Assembly: GCA_000621185.1 (NCBI GenBank) | Contig: KK211223.1 | Location: forward strand, 80,757 to 144,756 | Origin: Franconibacter pulveris DSM 19144 | GTDB taxonomy: Bacteria > Pseudomonadota > Gammaproteobacteria > Enterobacterales > Enterobacteriaceae | Length of the DNA: 64,000 bases | Direction: 5' to 3' | In this document: positions 19,402-28,988 of the stretch, piece by piece | Layout: each line of letters begins with the position of its first letter | Numbering within the stretch: position 1 is the first letter of the stretch | Position numbers and translations under genes: made by a program | Notes under the pieces: generated by a model | Told to the model about the DNA's origin: nothing | What the model saw: only the letters and a program-made list of their open reading frames with translations | Databases searched by the model: none

Positions 19402-20946
19402 TTAGCGGAACACCGCCACCGCGTCGGCAAGCCGCGTCGCCTGGCGCTTCACGGTCGCCGAGGCGTGCGCCCCTTGCTCAACCAGCGTGGCGTTCTGCTG
19501 GGTGATGTCATCCAGCTCATCCACGGCGCGGGTAAGCTCATTCAGCCCCTGCGCCTGATGGGCGGTGGCGTCGCTTATCTGCGCAATCAGGCCGCTGACG
19601 TTTTTCACCTGCTCGACGATTTCGCGCATGGTCTGGCCTGCCTCCTGCACATGCACCGCGCCGGACTGCACTTTATCGGCGCTGGCCTCTATTAACTGGC
19701 GAATATTGCTGGCGGCGGTGGCGCTGCGGCTGGCGAGGCTTCGCACTTCGCCCGCCACCACCGCGAACCCTTTACCCTGTTCGCCTGCGCGGGCGGCTTC
19801 AACGGCGGCGTTAAGCGCGAGAATATTGGTCTGGAAGGCGATGCTGTCGATAAGCGTGGTAATACTGTTGATTTCCGCCGTGCTGGCGGCTATCTGGTCC
19901 ATGGTGGCGATAAGCGTGTGCATCGCCTCGCCGCCATTTTGCGCCGCCATACGGGCGCGGCGAGAGAGGGCGTTTGCCTCCTGCGCGGTTTCGGTATTGC
20001 TCTGCACGGTGCCCGACATCTGGTTCATGGTCGCGAGCGTCTGCTGAACGTTAACCGCGGTCTGCCGGGTGCGTTCATTGAGCTCCTCATTGCCCTGCGC
20101 CAGCCGGTCGCTGCCGTTACGCACGCAGTGAACCTGGCTTGAGACGTCGTTAATCAGCCAGCGGAACATCAACCCCAGTTGGCTGATAGCGCGCAGCATC
20201 ACGCCAGTTTCATCGGCGCGTTGCATATGCTCCACGCTATGGCTGGCGCCCGTGGCGACACGCAACGCCTGCTGGCACACTTTTTCCATTGGACGGATGA
20301 TTTGCGCTTCCAGCCACACCCCCAGCAGCAGCGTCGCCAGCAGCTGGCCGCCAAGCAGCAGGCCCGTCAGGTGAAGCGGCAAGTTCGCCCACCAGAGCGC
20401 CAGCGCGCTTGCCGCCAGCAGCATCAGCAGCGGCGCGCGTAGCCGCCAGCGCAGCGACAGCGTTCTCAACGGCGCAAGCAGCGCGGCAGGACCGCGGCGC
20501 GCCAGCAGGCCGCGATGAAAGCGCCAGCCCTTTAGCTGACCGGCATTCATCGCCCGGTAAATTCCCTGCGCTTTCTCAATCTCCTCACGGCTGGCTTTGG
20601 TGCGAATCGACATAAAGCCCTGCGTCTGGTTATCGCGTACGATCGGAATAGCGTTCGCCCGCACCCAGTAGAAATCGCCATTTTTGCGGCGGTTCTTCAC
20701 AAGCCCCGTCCAGGGCTCGCCTCTTTTCAGCGTTTCCCACATATCGACAAAAACCTGTGCGGGCATATCAGGATGGCGTACCACATTGTGCGGCTGTCCG
20801 ATAAGTTCGTCGCGGTCGAACCCACTCGCTTCAACAAAGCTGTCATTGGTATAGGTGATATAGCTTTGGGTATCGGTGGTCGACATTAATGTTGCGTGGT
20901 CTTCAAGGATATATTCTATATCGGTAACGAAAGGGTGCTTGCGCAT
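19402..20946 (-). CDS. Aer-like PAS chemoreceptor
   Basis: This 514-residue energy-taxis receptor resembles E. coli Aer. The N-terminal PAS domain (about 12-120) contains the Aer hallmarks [26 protein letters not shown] and [16 protein letters not shown], expected to bind FAD. Hydrophobic segments near 169-210 form the membrane anchor, and there is no large periplasmic domain. The C-terminal signalling domain carries the MCP hairpin [21 protein letters not shown]. It ends without a NWETF-like pentapeptide. It is preceded by a near-consensus sigma-28 promoter. Confidence 0.92.
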   Translation of the reverse strand: MRKHPFVTDIEYILEDHATLMSTTDTQSYITYTNDSFVEASGFDRDELIGQPHNVVRHPDMPAQVFVDMWETLKRGEPWTGLVKNRRKNGDFYWVRANAIPIVRDNQTQGFMSIRTKASREEIEKAQGIYRAMNAGQLKGWRFHRGLLARRGPAALLAPLRTLSLRWRLRAPLLMLLAASALALWWANLPLHLTGLLLGGQLLATLLLGVWLEAQIIRPMEKVCQQALRVATGASHSVEHMQRADETGVMLRAISQLGLMFRWLINDVSSQVHCVRNGSDRLAQGNEELNERTRQTAVNVQQTLATMNQMSGTVQSNTETAQEANALSRRARMAAQNGGEAMHTLIATMDQIAASTAEINSITTLIDSIAFQTNILALNAAVEAARAGEQGKGFAVVAGEVRSLASRSATAASNIRQLIEASADKVQSGAVHVQEAGQTMREIVEQVKNVSGLIAQISDATAHQAQGLNELTRAVDELDDITQQNATLVEQGAHASATVKRQATRLADAVAVFR

Positions 20947-20994
20947 AATTTCATCCGTTGGAGCTTAATCCATCAATTCTGATCGTTACTTTTA

Positions 20995-21021
20995 TTTTCG
21001 GCGGGAAATTACAGCGCTTTA
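20995..21021 (-). promoter_or_regulatory. Sigma-28 (FliA) promoter of the Aer-like gene
   Basis: On the minus strand TAAAGCGC is followed after eleven bases by GCCGAAAA. The flagellar sigma-28 consensus is TAAAGTTT-N11-GCCGATAA. It lies about 50 bases upstream of the receptor start and is correctly oriented. Confidence 0.78.
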
Positions 21022-21462
21022 GCCTGGCGGAAAAATTTGTTTTGCACGGGGCGGTGTCAGTAAATAAAATGGTATTTCAATTTAAGTGCTGGTAATTAAA
21101 ATTTAAGCGGTAATTTAATCTGTTGATTGCAAACGAATTTATGTGAAACTGCCGTAGCGGCATTTTTTGGGCGTGAATAAGAAGCTAGCATAGCTTTAAT
21201 AATGTTTTTATACAGCATAAAAAAGAAATAAATTACCTGAAAGAGGCGTGATTCTGATCGCACAATTAACCCGATACCGTCAGAGTTCTCTTTTTTTATG
21301 TGAATGAGTTTCTGCGGAAATAGACTCGCTATTGGCGGCAAATAAACAGAAAATGCTGAGGCAGACGAGGATTTATAGTCAGTTCAGCCCCTTACGTCAG
21401 GTTGTTGTACCAGCGGGCTATAGCGAGCGGGGAAGAGGGCGTGCAGGCGCAGCGAAAGGGCG
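21022..21462. other. AT-rich intergenic stretch without recognisable gene
   Basis: About 440 bases between the Aer-like gene and yjdM are clearly more AT-rich than the surroundings. An 81-codon minus-strand ORF here has no ribosome site, no family resemblance and unusual composition, and is not called. A CTGCCGTAGCGGCA inverted repeat followed by a T-run (about 21149-21169) could be a terminator-like hairpin on the plus strand. Confidence 0.4.
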
Positions 21463-21488
21463 AAAAAGCGCCCTGCGCAAGGCAGGGC
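21463..21488 (-). terminator. Terminator after yjdM
   Basis: GCCCTGC and GCAGGGC form a seven-base stem with a five-base loop, followed on the minus strand by CGC and five T, just beyond the yjdM stop. Confidence 0.82.
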
Positions 21489-21494
21489 GGGGCG

Positions 21495-21830
21495 TCAGCT
21501 TTTTTTCACAAACTCAGACTTGAGCTTCATGGGGCCAAAGCCCTCGATTTTGCAATCAATATTATGGTCGCCTTCCACCAGGCGAATGTTTTTCACCTTT
21601 GTGCCGATTTTCAGCATCGAAGAGCTGCCTTTTACCTTGAGATCTTTGATTACGGTAACGCTGTCGCCGTCGGCAAGCAGATTGCCGTTCGCGTCCTTCA
21701 CGATAAGCGCGTCGCTTTCAGCTGCGGCTTCGTCGGGTTGCCACTCATGGCCGCATTCCGGGCAAACGTACAGACCGTTGTCTTCGTAGGTGTACTCAGA
21801 CTGGCACTCAGGGCAGTGGGGTAGTGACAT
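21495..21830 (-). CDS. yjdM: Zinc-ribbon protein YjdM (PhnA family)
   Basis: This 111-residue cytoplasmic protein has an N-terminal zinc ribbon ([21 protein letters not shown], given here as CxxC...CPEC) and a C-terminal beta domain ([18 protein letters not shown]) characteristic of the PhnA/YjdM family. Despite the old name phnA it is not part of C-P lyase. The function is not established in enterobacteria. It is monocistronic, with its own terminator, and lies near phn genes as in E. coli. Confidence 0.95.
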   Translation of the reverse strand: MSLPHCPECQSEYTYEDNGLYVCPECGHEWQPDEAAAESDALIVKDANGNLLADGDSVTVIKDLKVKGSSSMLKIGTKVKNIRLVEGDHNIDCKIEGFGPMKLKSEFVKKS

Positions 21831-22297
21831 AAGGTGTCCTCTAAAAAAAGAATAAAACTGGCGGTAAAAGTGGCGTCGCCAGAGAAAAGTAACAGGCGCC
21901 AGGGCGCAAAGGGCTGCAATTATACCGCAATTCCCTGCCTTTTTTGGGTTTATTCTGCGTTAAAAACGCGAATAACGGACAGGGCGTGACACACCCTGTC
22001 AAATGCCTGGTTCATGATAGGAATGTCTCGCAGATAAAGACGGTCGGCGTATCGTTTTCTTCTCTGCTCAAGAACATATATCGTGATTTATTAGCGCGCA
22101 GTGTTATTCTGAGGAGGCTTATCTGAACGGAATTTATTAGCCTTTTACGGCAGACTGACTTTAGCGCTTTAAAACCGTCTGGTAAAGCGTGGGCGATATA
22201 TCCTTTTAATCACTTAAAACACGCTATTCTGTATTGCGCCGCAATGCGGAGGGCGTTGTAACGACGGGAAAAACATTCCCGCATTGCTTATATAGCT

Positions 22298-22323
22298 TAA
22301 AGTTTATTTTACCATAGCGATGG
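22298..22323 (+). promoter_or_regulatory. Possible sigma-28 promoter upstream of crfC
   Basis: A perfect TAAAGTTT (22298-22305) is followed after ten bases by AGCGATGG, which shares only CGAT with the sigma-28 -10 element. It lies 145 bases upstream of crfC. I recall that crfC and yjcZ belong to the flagellar/motility regulon in E. coli, which makes the site plausible, but the match is weak. The rest of the 637-bp gap 21831-22467 shows no gene. Confidence 0.35.
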
Positions 22324-22467
22324 TATGGCATTTTATTAACTGGGTTGCACCTGGTGTCGTTGTGATTCGCAAGATATTTTCCTCACGTAATTATAAAAAG
22401 CGGTCTCAGATTATTAAAAAGAGAAGACACAAAAGATTAGCCAATTTGTGTTAAGGAAAGATTTTTC

Positions 22468-24831
22468 ATGCACACACAGACATTTTTTGAATTAAGCCAG
22501 GAGGCGGAGCGGCTGCTTCAATTCGCGTTGCATAATCTCAACGCCTTAAAGCAGATGCCTTCCGGCATGCAGGAAAACCACCCGACGGCGGATGCCGGAC
22601 GAAGCGCCACCGTTCATCCGCTGCACTTCAGCGCGCGGGGCGTAGAGGCGCAGCAGGAAACGTTGCAAAACGAGCTGCGTAAAATTACCCAACAGGAAAT
22701 GGTGCTGGCGATTGTCGGCACCATGAAAGCGGGGAAATCCACCACCATTAACGCCATTGTCGGCACAGAAGTGTTGCCTAATCGCAATCGACCGATGACT
22801 GCGTTGCCAACGCTTATTCGCCACACGCCAGGACAGAAAGAGCCGGTGTTGCATTTCTCCCACGTGCGGCCGATAGAGACCTTAATGCAGGCGCTGCAAG
22901 AGCGGCTCGCTCATTACCCCCGCGACTTGCTGGCCGGGCAGCTGGAAGTGGATAACGATATGGAAAGCCTGCTGCAGCGTATTATCAGCGGCACCACGTT
23001 TGAAAAGCACTACCTCGGCGCGCAGCCTATTTTCCACTGTCTGAAAAGCCTCAACGACCTGGTGCGGCTTTCAGGCGTGCTGGAGGTGCCTTTCCCTTTC
23101 AGCGCTTATGCGGCCATTGAGCATATTCCGGTTATCGAAGTGGAGTTCATGCATCTCGCCGGGCTTGAGAAAGGCCACGGGCAGCTGACGCTGCTGGACA
23201 CGCCCGGCCCCAACGAGGCCGGGCAGCCTCATCTGCAACACATGTTGCAAGAGCAGATTTCCCGCGCCTCCGCGGTGCTGGCGGTAATGGATTACACCCA
23301 GCTAAAGTCAATTTCCGATGAAGAGGTGCGTCAGGCGCTTGCCTCCGTCAGCAAATCGGTGCCGCTGTTTGCGCTGGTTAATAAATTCGACCAGAAAGAT
23401 CGCAACAGCGACGATGAAGCGCAAGTGCGCGCGCTGATTGCCGGCACGCTGATGAAAGGCGCTATCGATCCCAGCCACGTTTTCCCGGTGTCGTCGATGT
23501 GGGGCTATCTGGCGAACCGCGCCCGGCATGAGCTGGCGTTACGCGGATCGTTACCCGACCATACCGAGCAGCGCTGGGTGCAGGATTTCGCCGAAGCGGC
23601 CCTGGGACGCCGCTGGCGTACGGCGGATCTGAGCGATGTGGATCATGTTCATCACGCGGCGAACCTGCTGTGGGAAGATTCGTTGTTCGAACAGCCCATC
23701 AAAGCGCTGTTGCACGCCGCCCACGCCAACGCCTCACTTTATGCCCTGCGTTCCGCCTCGCATAAGCTATTGAACTATGCGCAAAGCGCTGAAGAGTATC
23801 TGGCCTTTCGCTGCCAGGGGCTGGAGATTAAAAGCGAGCGGTTGCTGGAGAATATTAATCAACTGGAAGAAGATATCGACCGGCTTGAGCGTTGCCAGGA
23901 GAGCGTAAAAGAGGCGGTGCAGCACGAGGTAAAACTTGCGCTGCAAACCGGGGCGGAGTGCATCGCAGGCCATGAAAAGCAGATCCAGCAAGCCATTCAT
24001 ACCTATTTTCAGACCGGCAAGGTGCCGCCTATCGAGCTGAGCAGCACCATGAGCAAGGCGGTGCTTCGCCGCAGCGATTTTGAGCCAGGCTGCCAGCAGA
24101 TTGTGCTGGAAGAGGAGAGCGATGCGCGCCTGATGATGCACAAGCTTCGCGCCTCGTGCGAAGTGATCCTGCTCTCTGTTCAGGAGAACCTGACGCGTGA
24201 GCTGGCGCTGCATTTTCGCCACCTTGAGAATGCGCTCGGGCGTATTTTGCGCGACGCGATAGCGCCGATTGAAGCGCGCGTGGCGAATGGCCTTAGCCAG
24301 GCGGGATTTAGCACGCATATCTCGCTGCCGGCCTTTGAGTCGAGCCAGCTTAACTTCAACGCGCACCAGCTTTTCACCGACGTAATAGAAGAAGCGCGCG
24401 CGCCGGTCTCTCAGGCGCGTCGTCAGGGAGGCATGCGCAGCACAATGGCGCGATGGCTTAGCAGCAATGAGTGGCGATGGGAAGAGTACACCATGACCAG
24501 CGCCCGCTATGTCATTGATTTGCCCAAGCTGCAGGAACGGCTGAGCCAGTACGTCAGTCACTTCTGCACGCAAATTCGCAAAGCGATGAATGCGCAGATT
24601 GATATCTCGGTAACGGCGGGGCTGGCGACCTTTTTCGCGGAGTTTCAGCAGGGATTAACCTCCATTGACGCCAGCCTGCGCCAGAGTCTGATGGCTCGTC
24701 AGCAAAGCGAGGCGTCGCTGGCCCAGTTGCGCCGGCAGCTTACGCACTGCGCGACGGCCGCTCAGTTTATTCATGAGGATGCAAGACTGTTGCGCGACGA
24801 CATTCAAACGCTTTTCCTGGCGGAGCAGTAA
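22468..24831 (+). CDS. crfC: Dynamin-like GTPase CrfC
   Basis: This large dynamin-family GTPase of 787 residues has its P-loop at 84-91 (GTMKAGKS), switch region PNRNRPMTALPTL, the DTPGP motif near 244 and the NKFD motif (about 309-312). A long helical region follows. In E. coli CrfC (YjdA) helps to colocalise sister replisome-bound DNA and is linked with biofilm and motility control. The GTPase half is nearly identical to E. coli as recalled, whereas the C-terminal half is more divergent. It is followed two bases later by yjcZ, so the two form an operon. Confidence 0.95.
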   Translation: MHTQTFFELSQEAERLLQFALHNLNALKQMPSGMQENHPTADAGRSATVHPLHFSARGVEAQQETLQNELRKITQQEMVLAIVGTMKAGKSTTINAIVGTEVLPNRNRPMTALPTLIRHTPGQKEPVLHFSHVRPIETLMQALQERLAHYPRDLLAGQLEVDNDMESLLQRIISGTTFEKHYLGAQPIFHCLKSLNDLVRLSGVLEVPFPFSAYAAIEHIPVIEVEFMHLAGLEKGHGQLTLLDTPGPNEAGQPHLQHMLQEQISRASAVLAVMDYTQLKSISDEEVRQALASVSKSVPLFALVNKFDQKDRNSDDEAQVRALIAGTLMKGAIDPSHVFPVSSMWGYLANRARHELALRGSLPDHTEQRWVQDFAEAALGRRWRTADLSDVDHVHHAANLLWEDSLFEQPIKALLHAAHANASLYALRSASHKLLNYAQSAEEYLAFRCQGLEIKSERLLENINQLEEDIDRLERCQESVKEAVQHEVKLALQTGAECIAGHEKQIQQAIHTYFQTGKVPPIELSSTMSKAVLRRSDFEPGCQQIVLEEESDARLMMHKLRASCEVILLSVQENLTRELALHFRHLENALGRILRDAIAPIEARVANGLSQAGFSTHISLPAFESSQLNFNAHQLFTDVIEEARAPVSQARRQGGMRSTMARWLSSNEWRWEEYTMTSARYVIDLPKLQERLSQYVSHFCTQIRKAMNAQIDISVTAGLATFFAEFQQGLTSIDASLRQSLMARQQSEASLAQLRRQLTHCATAAQFIHEDARLLRDDIQTLFLAEQ

Positions 24832-24833
24832 CT

Positions 24834-25700
24834 ATGAGCAGCCTGTTAATGGAAGGCCCGGGGCGGCACGTTAGCTGCCTCGGCATCAAACTGATGGTGG
24901 ATTTAGCGAAGGGCATTCATCAGACGCGTCCGAGCCGGCTTGCGCCGCACCAGCAGACGATTCGTGAACGTTTGACCCAGGAGCTAATGCATAAAGCGCC
25001 GTTGCGTCAGTGGGCGGCGTCAGGCTCGTTGATGCACAACGACGTCCGGCTGCTGCAATGGCTCGATCAACTGGCCGGGCTTTTATCGCCCGGCCATCTG
25101 GCGATAAGTCTGGTCGCAGACCGGCTTAGCAAACTTCAGGCGCAGGCCGGTAATGACGCCGGGCTGCACGCCCAACTGGAAATGCTGAGTACGCAGTTTC
25201 AGCAGCGCATGACGCGTCTGGAAACGCAGCGGCAGAAACGCGATTTACCAGCGGAGGCGCATCAGCACTGCGAACAGGTGCTTGAGCGCTGGCGCGGCGG
25301 GCGCTACAACGCCTGGTCGCCCGCTGGCCGCTGCTATGTCGCGCTGGAAGAGCTGCGTTGGGGCGCCTTTGGCGAGGCCGTGCGCCTGGGAACGGCGGAT
25401 GAAAGCGAAACGCTGCTGGCGCGGTTGCGCCAGCTTGCCAGCGAGCAACTGGCGGACTCGGTGAACGCCTCCGCGGGCACCCGCCATTTTTATCACCACT
25501 GGCTCACCACGCCGCCTGCGCCAGGGCTGATGGATTACAAAGATACGCTGAGCTGGCTTGGCGACTGGAGCGACAGCGAACGCCAGCCCGTCGCCTGGTC
25601 CGTCACCCAGACCTGGCAGAGCGTGGCGCTCGGCATGCCGCGTCTCTGCTCCGCCACGCGGCTCGCCAGAGCGATGGTGGATGAGGTCTTTATGGCGTAG
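24834..25700 (+). CDS. yjcZ: YjcZ family protein
   Basis: This 288-residue protein is encoded two bases after crfC, in the position held by yjcZ in E. coli, and is of similar size. No catalytic motif or membrane segment is visible. The sequence is helical and rich in Leu, Ala and Gln. In E. coli yjcZ has been connected with suppression of motility defects of phosphodiesterase mutants. The name rests mainly on gene order. The tight spacing suggests it acts with CrfC. Confidence 0.75.
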   Translation: MSSLLMEGPGRHVSCLGIKLMVDLAKGIHQTRPSRLAPHQQTIRERLTQELMHKAPLRQWAASGSLMHNDVRLLQWLDQLAGLLSPGHLAISLVADRLSKLQAQAGNDAGLHAQLEMLSTQFQQRMTRLETQRQKRDLPAEAHQHCEQVLERWRGGRYNAWSPAGRCYVALEELRWGAFGEAVRLGTADESETLLARLRQLASEQLADSVNASAGTRHFYHHWLTTPPAPGLMDYKDTLSWLGDWSDSERQPVAWSVTQTWQSVALGMPRLCSATRLARAMVDEVFMA

Positions 25701-25707
25701 GCGCGGC

Positions 25708-26619
25708 TCAGGCGTCGTTAAGCCACTGAATGAAAAAGTCGCTGAAGGCGCTTACCTGGGCGGGTTGAAAACGGCGCTGAGGATAGACAATCTGCAATCC
25801 CACCTGCTTTTCGTCACGGGCGTTAAACCCGATAAACGCCCCGGCGAAAAGCACGTTCAGCCTGCCTTCTTCTACGTCGCGCTTTACGTCCCACCAGGAT
25901 TTGCCGGCGATGCCGGCGCCCGCCAGCGCCCACTGGCGCAAAAGCGCGCCGTCGCTGCAAACCATATGCGGCGCGACGCGAACGGTCTGCATTTTTCCCT
26001 GCTGCTCAAAACGCCATTCGTTAAGGATTTCGCCATGCCGCTCCATCGCAAGACAGCGGTGTTCCGCCAGCGCTTCCGGCGTCGCGGGCGATCCGTATTT
26101 CGCCAGATAACCGGGAGAGGCGACCAGCACGCGGTGATTCGGGCCGACAGAGCGCATAGCGAGGCGGCTGTCCGGCAGGTTGCCGAAGCGGATGCTCATG
26201 TCGAGGCGGTGCGCTATCAGGTCCACGACCTCTTCGGCGAGCAGCAGCACGCTTTTTACCTGCGGGTGCAACTGTGAAAACGCCAGCAGCGCCGGAGAAA
26301 GAAACTGGCGACCAAAGTCGGAAGGTGAGGCGATGCGCAACGTGCCGCTAAGCTCTCCCTCTTTTTGCGACAGCTTCGCCTCCGCCAGGCTGACCTCTTC
26401 CAGCACGCGCAAAGCAGCGTGATAAAACTCCTCGCCCGCGCGGGTAAGGGCGATAGCGCGCGTGGACCGGTTGAAAAAGCGCGTCTGGTAACGCTCCTCC
26501 AGCGCTTTCAGCCGTGCGGTCATGGTCGCAGGGGAGAGAGTAAGCCGCCTGCCCGCCGCCGCCAGTCCGCCCGCTTCCACCACCGCCACCAGCAGCGCCA
26601 TATCCTCAAGCTTGCCCAT
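25708..26619 (-). CDS. LysR-family regulator divergent from an SDR gene
   Basis: This 303-residue LysR-type regulator has a winged helix at 1-60 (MALLVAVVEAGGLAAAGRRL, then SPATMTARLKALE) and an effector-binding domain at about 90-295. It is transcribed away from the short-chain dehydrogenase gene, with a 105-bp gap, the classical layout for a LysR regulator and its target. The effector is unknown. It converges tightly on yjcZ (seven bases between stops). Confidence 0.9.
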   Translation of the reverse strand: MGKLEDMALLVAVVEAGGLAAAGRRLTLSPATMTARLKALEERYQTRFFNRSTRAIALTRAGEEFYHAALRVLEEVSLAEAKLSQKEGELSGTLRIASPSDFGRQFLSPALLAFSQLHPQVKSVLLLAEEVVDLIAHRLDMSIRFGNLPDSRLAMRSVGPNHRVLVASPGYLAKYGSPATPEALAEHRCLAMERHGEILNEWRFEQQGKMQTVRVAPHMVCSDGALLRQWALAGAGIAGKSWWDVKRDVEEGRLNVLFAGAFIGFNARDEKQVGLQIVYPQRRFQPAQVSAFSDFFIQWLNDA

Positions 26620-26724
26620 TATTCCGTTTTCCTGAATAGAGCCTGTTTTTTTGCTGCAATTATCAAAGATGAGCCGGAGAAGTAAAGTCGCTTTATCGCA
26701 GACAGAGACGATGAGGAGATTACG

Positions 26725-27444
26725 ATGAGCAGCACAAGAACCCTGATTATTGGCGGCGCGACAGGCATTGGCTTCGCAGTAGCCCAGGCGTTAAGCGAGC
26801 GGGAGGGCAGCATTGTGCTGGCCGGACGAGACGAGGAGAAACTGGCGGCGGCGAAAGCGCGGCTGCATGGCGTGGCGAAAACGCAGACCGTCACGCTGGA
26901 TGTTGCAAGCGAAGCGCAGGTCGCGCAGCTCGCGCAAACGCTCGGGGCGGTGGATCATATTATCGTGACGGCTGGCTCGCAGGCGCCCGGCGGCGCGCTT
27001 TCGCAGGTTGACATCAGCGCGGCGAAGCAGGCCTTCGACACCAAATTTTGGGGCAGCATCGCCGTGGCGCATCATCTCGCCGGGCTTATCCGCCCTGGCG
27101 GTTCCCTGACGCTGACCACCGGTTTTCTGGCGCGCCGGGCCGTACCCGGAACGTTTGTAAAAACCGCCATTAACGCCGCGCTGGAGGCGACGGTAAAAGT
27201 GCTGGCGCGGGAGTTGGCTCCGCTGCGCGTAAATGCGGTAAGCCCGGGGCTGACCGACACCGAAGCTTACGCCGCCATGACGCCTGAAGCGCGGGAGCAG
27301 ATGCTGGCGCGTGCCGCCGCAACGTTGCCGGCGGGGCGGTTCGGCCGACCGGAAGATATGGCGCAGGGGTATCTGTTTGTTATCGACAACCCGTTTGTTA
27401 CCGGCACGGTGGTGGATATTGAGGGCGGGGCGTTAATTAACTAA
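26725..27444 (+). CDS. SDR-fold oxidoreductase lacking the classical YxxxK pair
   Basis: This 239-residue short-chain dehydrogenase-like protein has an NAD(P)-binding glycine motif near residue 10 (GGATGIG), a basic residue (AGRDEEK) suggesting NADP preference, and the C-terminal NAVSPGLTDTEAY block. Where the catalytic Tyr-x3-Lys should be, the sequence reads VPGTFVKTAINAAL, so Lys and Asn occupy the expected positions. A related group with this changed active site is widespread, so it may be a divergent reductase or a non-catalytic binder. It is the probable target of the divergent LysR gene. Confidence 0.85.
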   Translation: MSSTRTLIIGGATGIGFAVAQALSEREGSIVLAGRDEEKLAAAKARLHGVAKTQTVTLDVASEAQVAQLAQTLGAVDHIIVTAGSQAPGGALSQVDISAAKQAFDTKFWGSIAVAHHLAGLIRPGGSLTLTTGFLARRAVPGTFVKTAINAALEATVKVLARELAPLRVNAVSPGLTDTEAYAAMTPEAREQMLARAAATLPAGRFGRPEDMAQGYLFVIDNPFVTGTVVDIEGGALIN

Positions 27445-27554
27445 GGCGTGGCGGCGGACCCCGTCGCCTGTTCACGCTAAGCGAGGGCGGCTTCTGGCGC
27501 ACCTGGCCCGCTGCTGTCTTTTATTTCCCTCTCTTTTGCCCGCTCATCCTTAAC

Positions 27555-27580
27555 CAAAAAGAAACCCCGCTTTCGCGGGG
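27555..27580 (-). terminator. Terminator after kdgT
   Basis: A CCCCGC/GCGGGG stem with a four-base loop is followed on the minus strand by TTTCTTTTT, eight bases past the kdgT stop. Confidence 0.88.
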
Positions 27581-27587
27581 CTTCGCA

Positions 27588-28580
27588 TTACCTTTGCAGC
27601 GACTGCTCGCTGACCGGTTTTGCCTGCGGCACGCTCTTCGCGACGTGCCTTGCGTACAGTGCCGTAATGATAGGCACAAGGATGGCGGTGACGATGACGC
27701 TTGCCGCGACCAGCGCGGTGGCGGAAGCGGCCACGGGCTCAAACGCCGGGTTAATCTGCGCGATGATAACCGGGTTAGCCACCGCCGCGCCCGCGGCCGA
27801 CGAGGCCGCGATGCCCGCCGTGCCGTTGCCGCCGCCAATCACTTTATCGGCGATAATCAACGGAATGCCGGTGATGATAATGACCGCTACGCCAAGCAGC
27901 ACGCCGAGCAGGCCGGTATCCATAATGACGCCCAGGTTGATGGTGTTGCCGAGCGCGAAGCCGAAGAAGGGGATCAACACTGGCGTGGCCTTGCTGAAGA
28001 AGGCGCGCAGATCGTGGTCAAGGTTGCCAAGCGTAAAGCCAATCAGGAACGGCAGCACCGCGCCGACAAAGTGATGCGGTTCAAACGAGGCCAGACCGGC
28101 GGAACCCAGAATAACCATGGTCATCAGCGGACCGGACTCCAGCGACATCAGCACGAAGGCGCCAGATTCCTCTTTGGTGCCGTACTGGTTCATCAGGCTG
28201 GCGTAGAGACCGCCGTTGGTCATATCCATCGCGGAAACGATAGCCAGTACAGAGAGCCCCGCCAGGAAACCGGTCTGAATGCCGGTATCGGGAATAAACA
28301 TAGAGGCAATCATCGCCACCACCCACGCCACGGCGATTTTGGTTATCACCAGCGTGCCCGATTTACGTAATACCGTACCGGTGGCGCGTAAATCAATTGA
28401 CGCGCCGATACAGAAAAACCAGACGGCGAGAATGGGCACCGTGCCGGTAATCATCCCTTTTGTAAACGAACCGAAATAAGCCCCTGTTTCTGGAGCGAAA
28501 GTATTTAAAACCGCGCCAAGCAGCAGCGGGATAAGCATCATCCCGCCCGGGATGCGTTCCATTGTGGCTTTAATTTTCAT
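27588..28580 (-). CDS. kdgT: 2-keto-3-deoxygluconate permease KdgT
   Basis: This inner-membrane symporter of 330 residues imports 2-keto-3-deoxygluconate, an intermediate of pectin and hexuronate breakdown. The KdgT family is recognisable from its length, about ten hydrophobic segments and conserved blocks such as [14 protein letters not shown] and [16 protein letters not shown]. It is divergent from kduI. The shared 408-bp region carries a KdgR-like box. The C-terminus ([10 protein letters not shown]) is slightly hydrophilic, and the gene ends at a terminator. Confidence 0.95.
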   Translation of the reverse strand: MKIKATMERIPGGMMLIPLLLGAVLNTFAPETGAYFGSFTKGMITGTVPILAVWFFCIGASIDLRATGTVLRKSGTLVITKIAVAWVVAMIASMFIPDTGIQTGFLAGLSVLAIVSAMDMTNGGLYASLMNQYGTKEESGAFVLMSLESGPLMTMVILGSAGLASFEPHHFVGAVLPFLIGFTLGNLDHDLRAFFSKATPVLIPFFGFALGNTINLGVIMDTGLLGVLLGVAVIIITGIPLIIADKVIGGGNGTAGIAASSAAGAAVANPVIIAQINPAFEPVAASATALVAASVIVTAILVPIITALYARHVAKSVPQAKPVSEQSLQR

Positions 28581-28816
28581 AAAAATACCTCAGCAGTCTG
28601 TTCTGCACCGGAGCTAAAAAAGGGTAAAGCGATCCCGTCGACGAAAATTTTTATTTTTCATCGCCTTATGCGTATTTCCTGGTAAGCCTCTCACTGCGTT
28701 GACGCAGCGGCAGGCGTAACGTGTGGCAATCAGAAAAAGCGTTTTTGTCGCTGATTTATCCTGTTCGTTAACTAACTGGTGCTACTATCCTCTGTATGGA
28801 ATATTGATTCAATAGT

Positions 28817-28835
28817 AATGAAACACTGTTTTAGT
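28817..28835. promoter_or_regulatory. KdgR-type operator between kdgT and kduI
   Basis: AATGAAACACTGTTTTAGT closely fits the KdgR consensus known from pectinolytic enterobacteria (AATGAAAC-N-TGTTTCATT type). It lies in the divergent region between two genes of the KDG pathway. A TTGTCACATT element right after it resembles half of a CRP site. No other feature was seen in the 408-bp gap 28581-28988. Confidence 0.72.
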
Positions 28836-28988
28836 TATCCTTGTCACATTATTGATTGCGCGGTTTGTTACCATGAATGACAGTGAAAATTAATGTAAAA
28901 ACCTTGTTATTTATTGTTTTGAATATTCAGTGTTAATAATCACCTGGGTTATTTCTTAAGCCCGGAAAAAACAGATTGAGGAGCCAGA

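Noticed and set aside
19224..19430. N-terminal extension of phnF as a phnE remnant
   Set aside because: No resemblance to the PhnE C-terminus could be recognised, and the stretch overlaps the terminator of the receptor gene.
21096..21341. 81-codon minus-strand ORF in the AT-rich gap
   Set aside because: No ribosome site, no recognisable domain and composition like the surrounding non-coding DNA.
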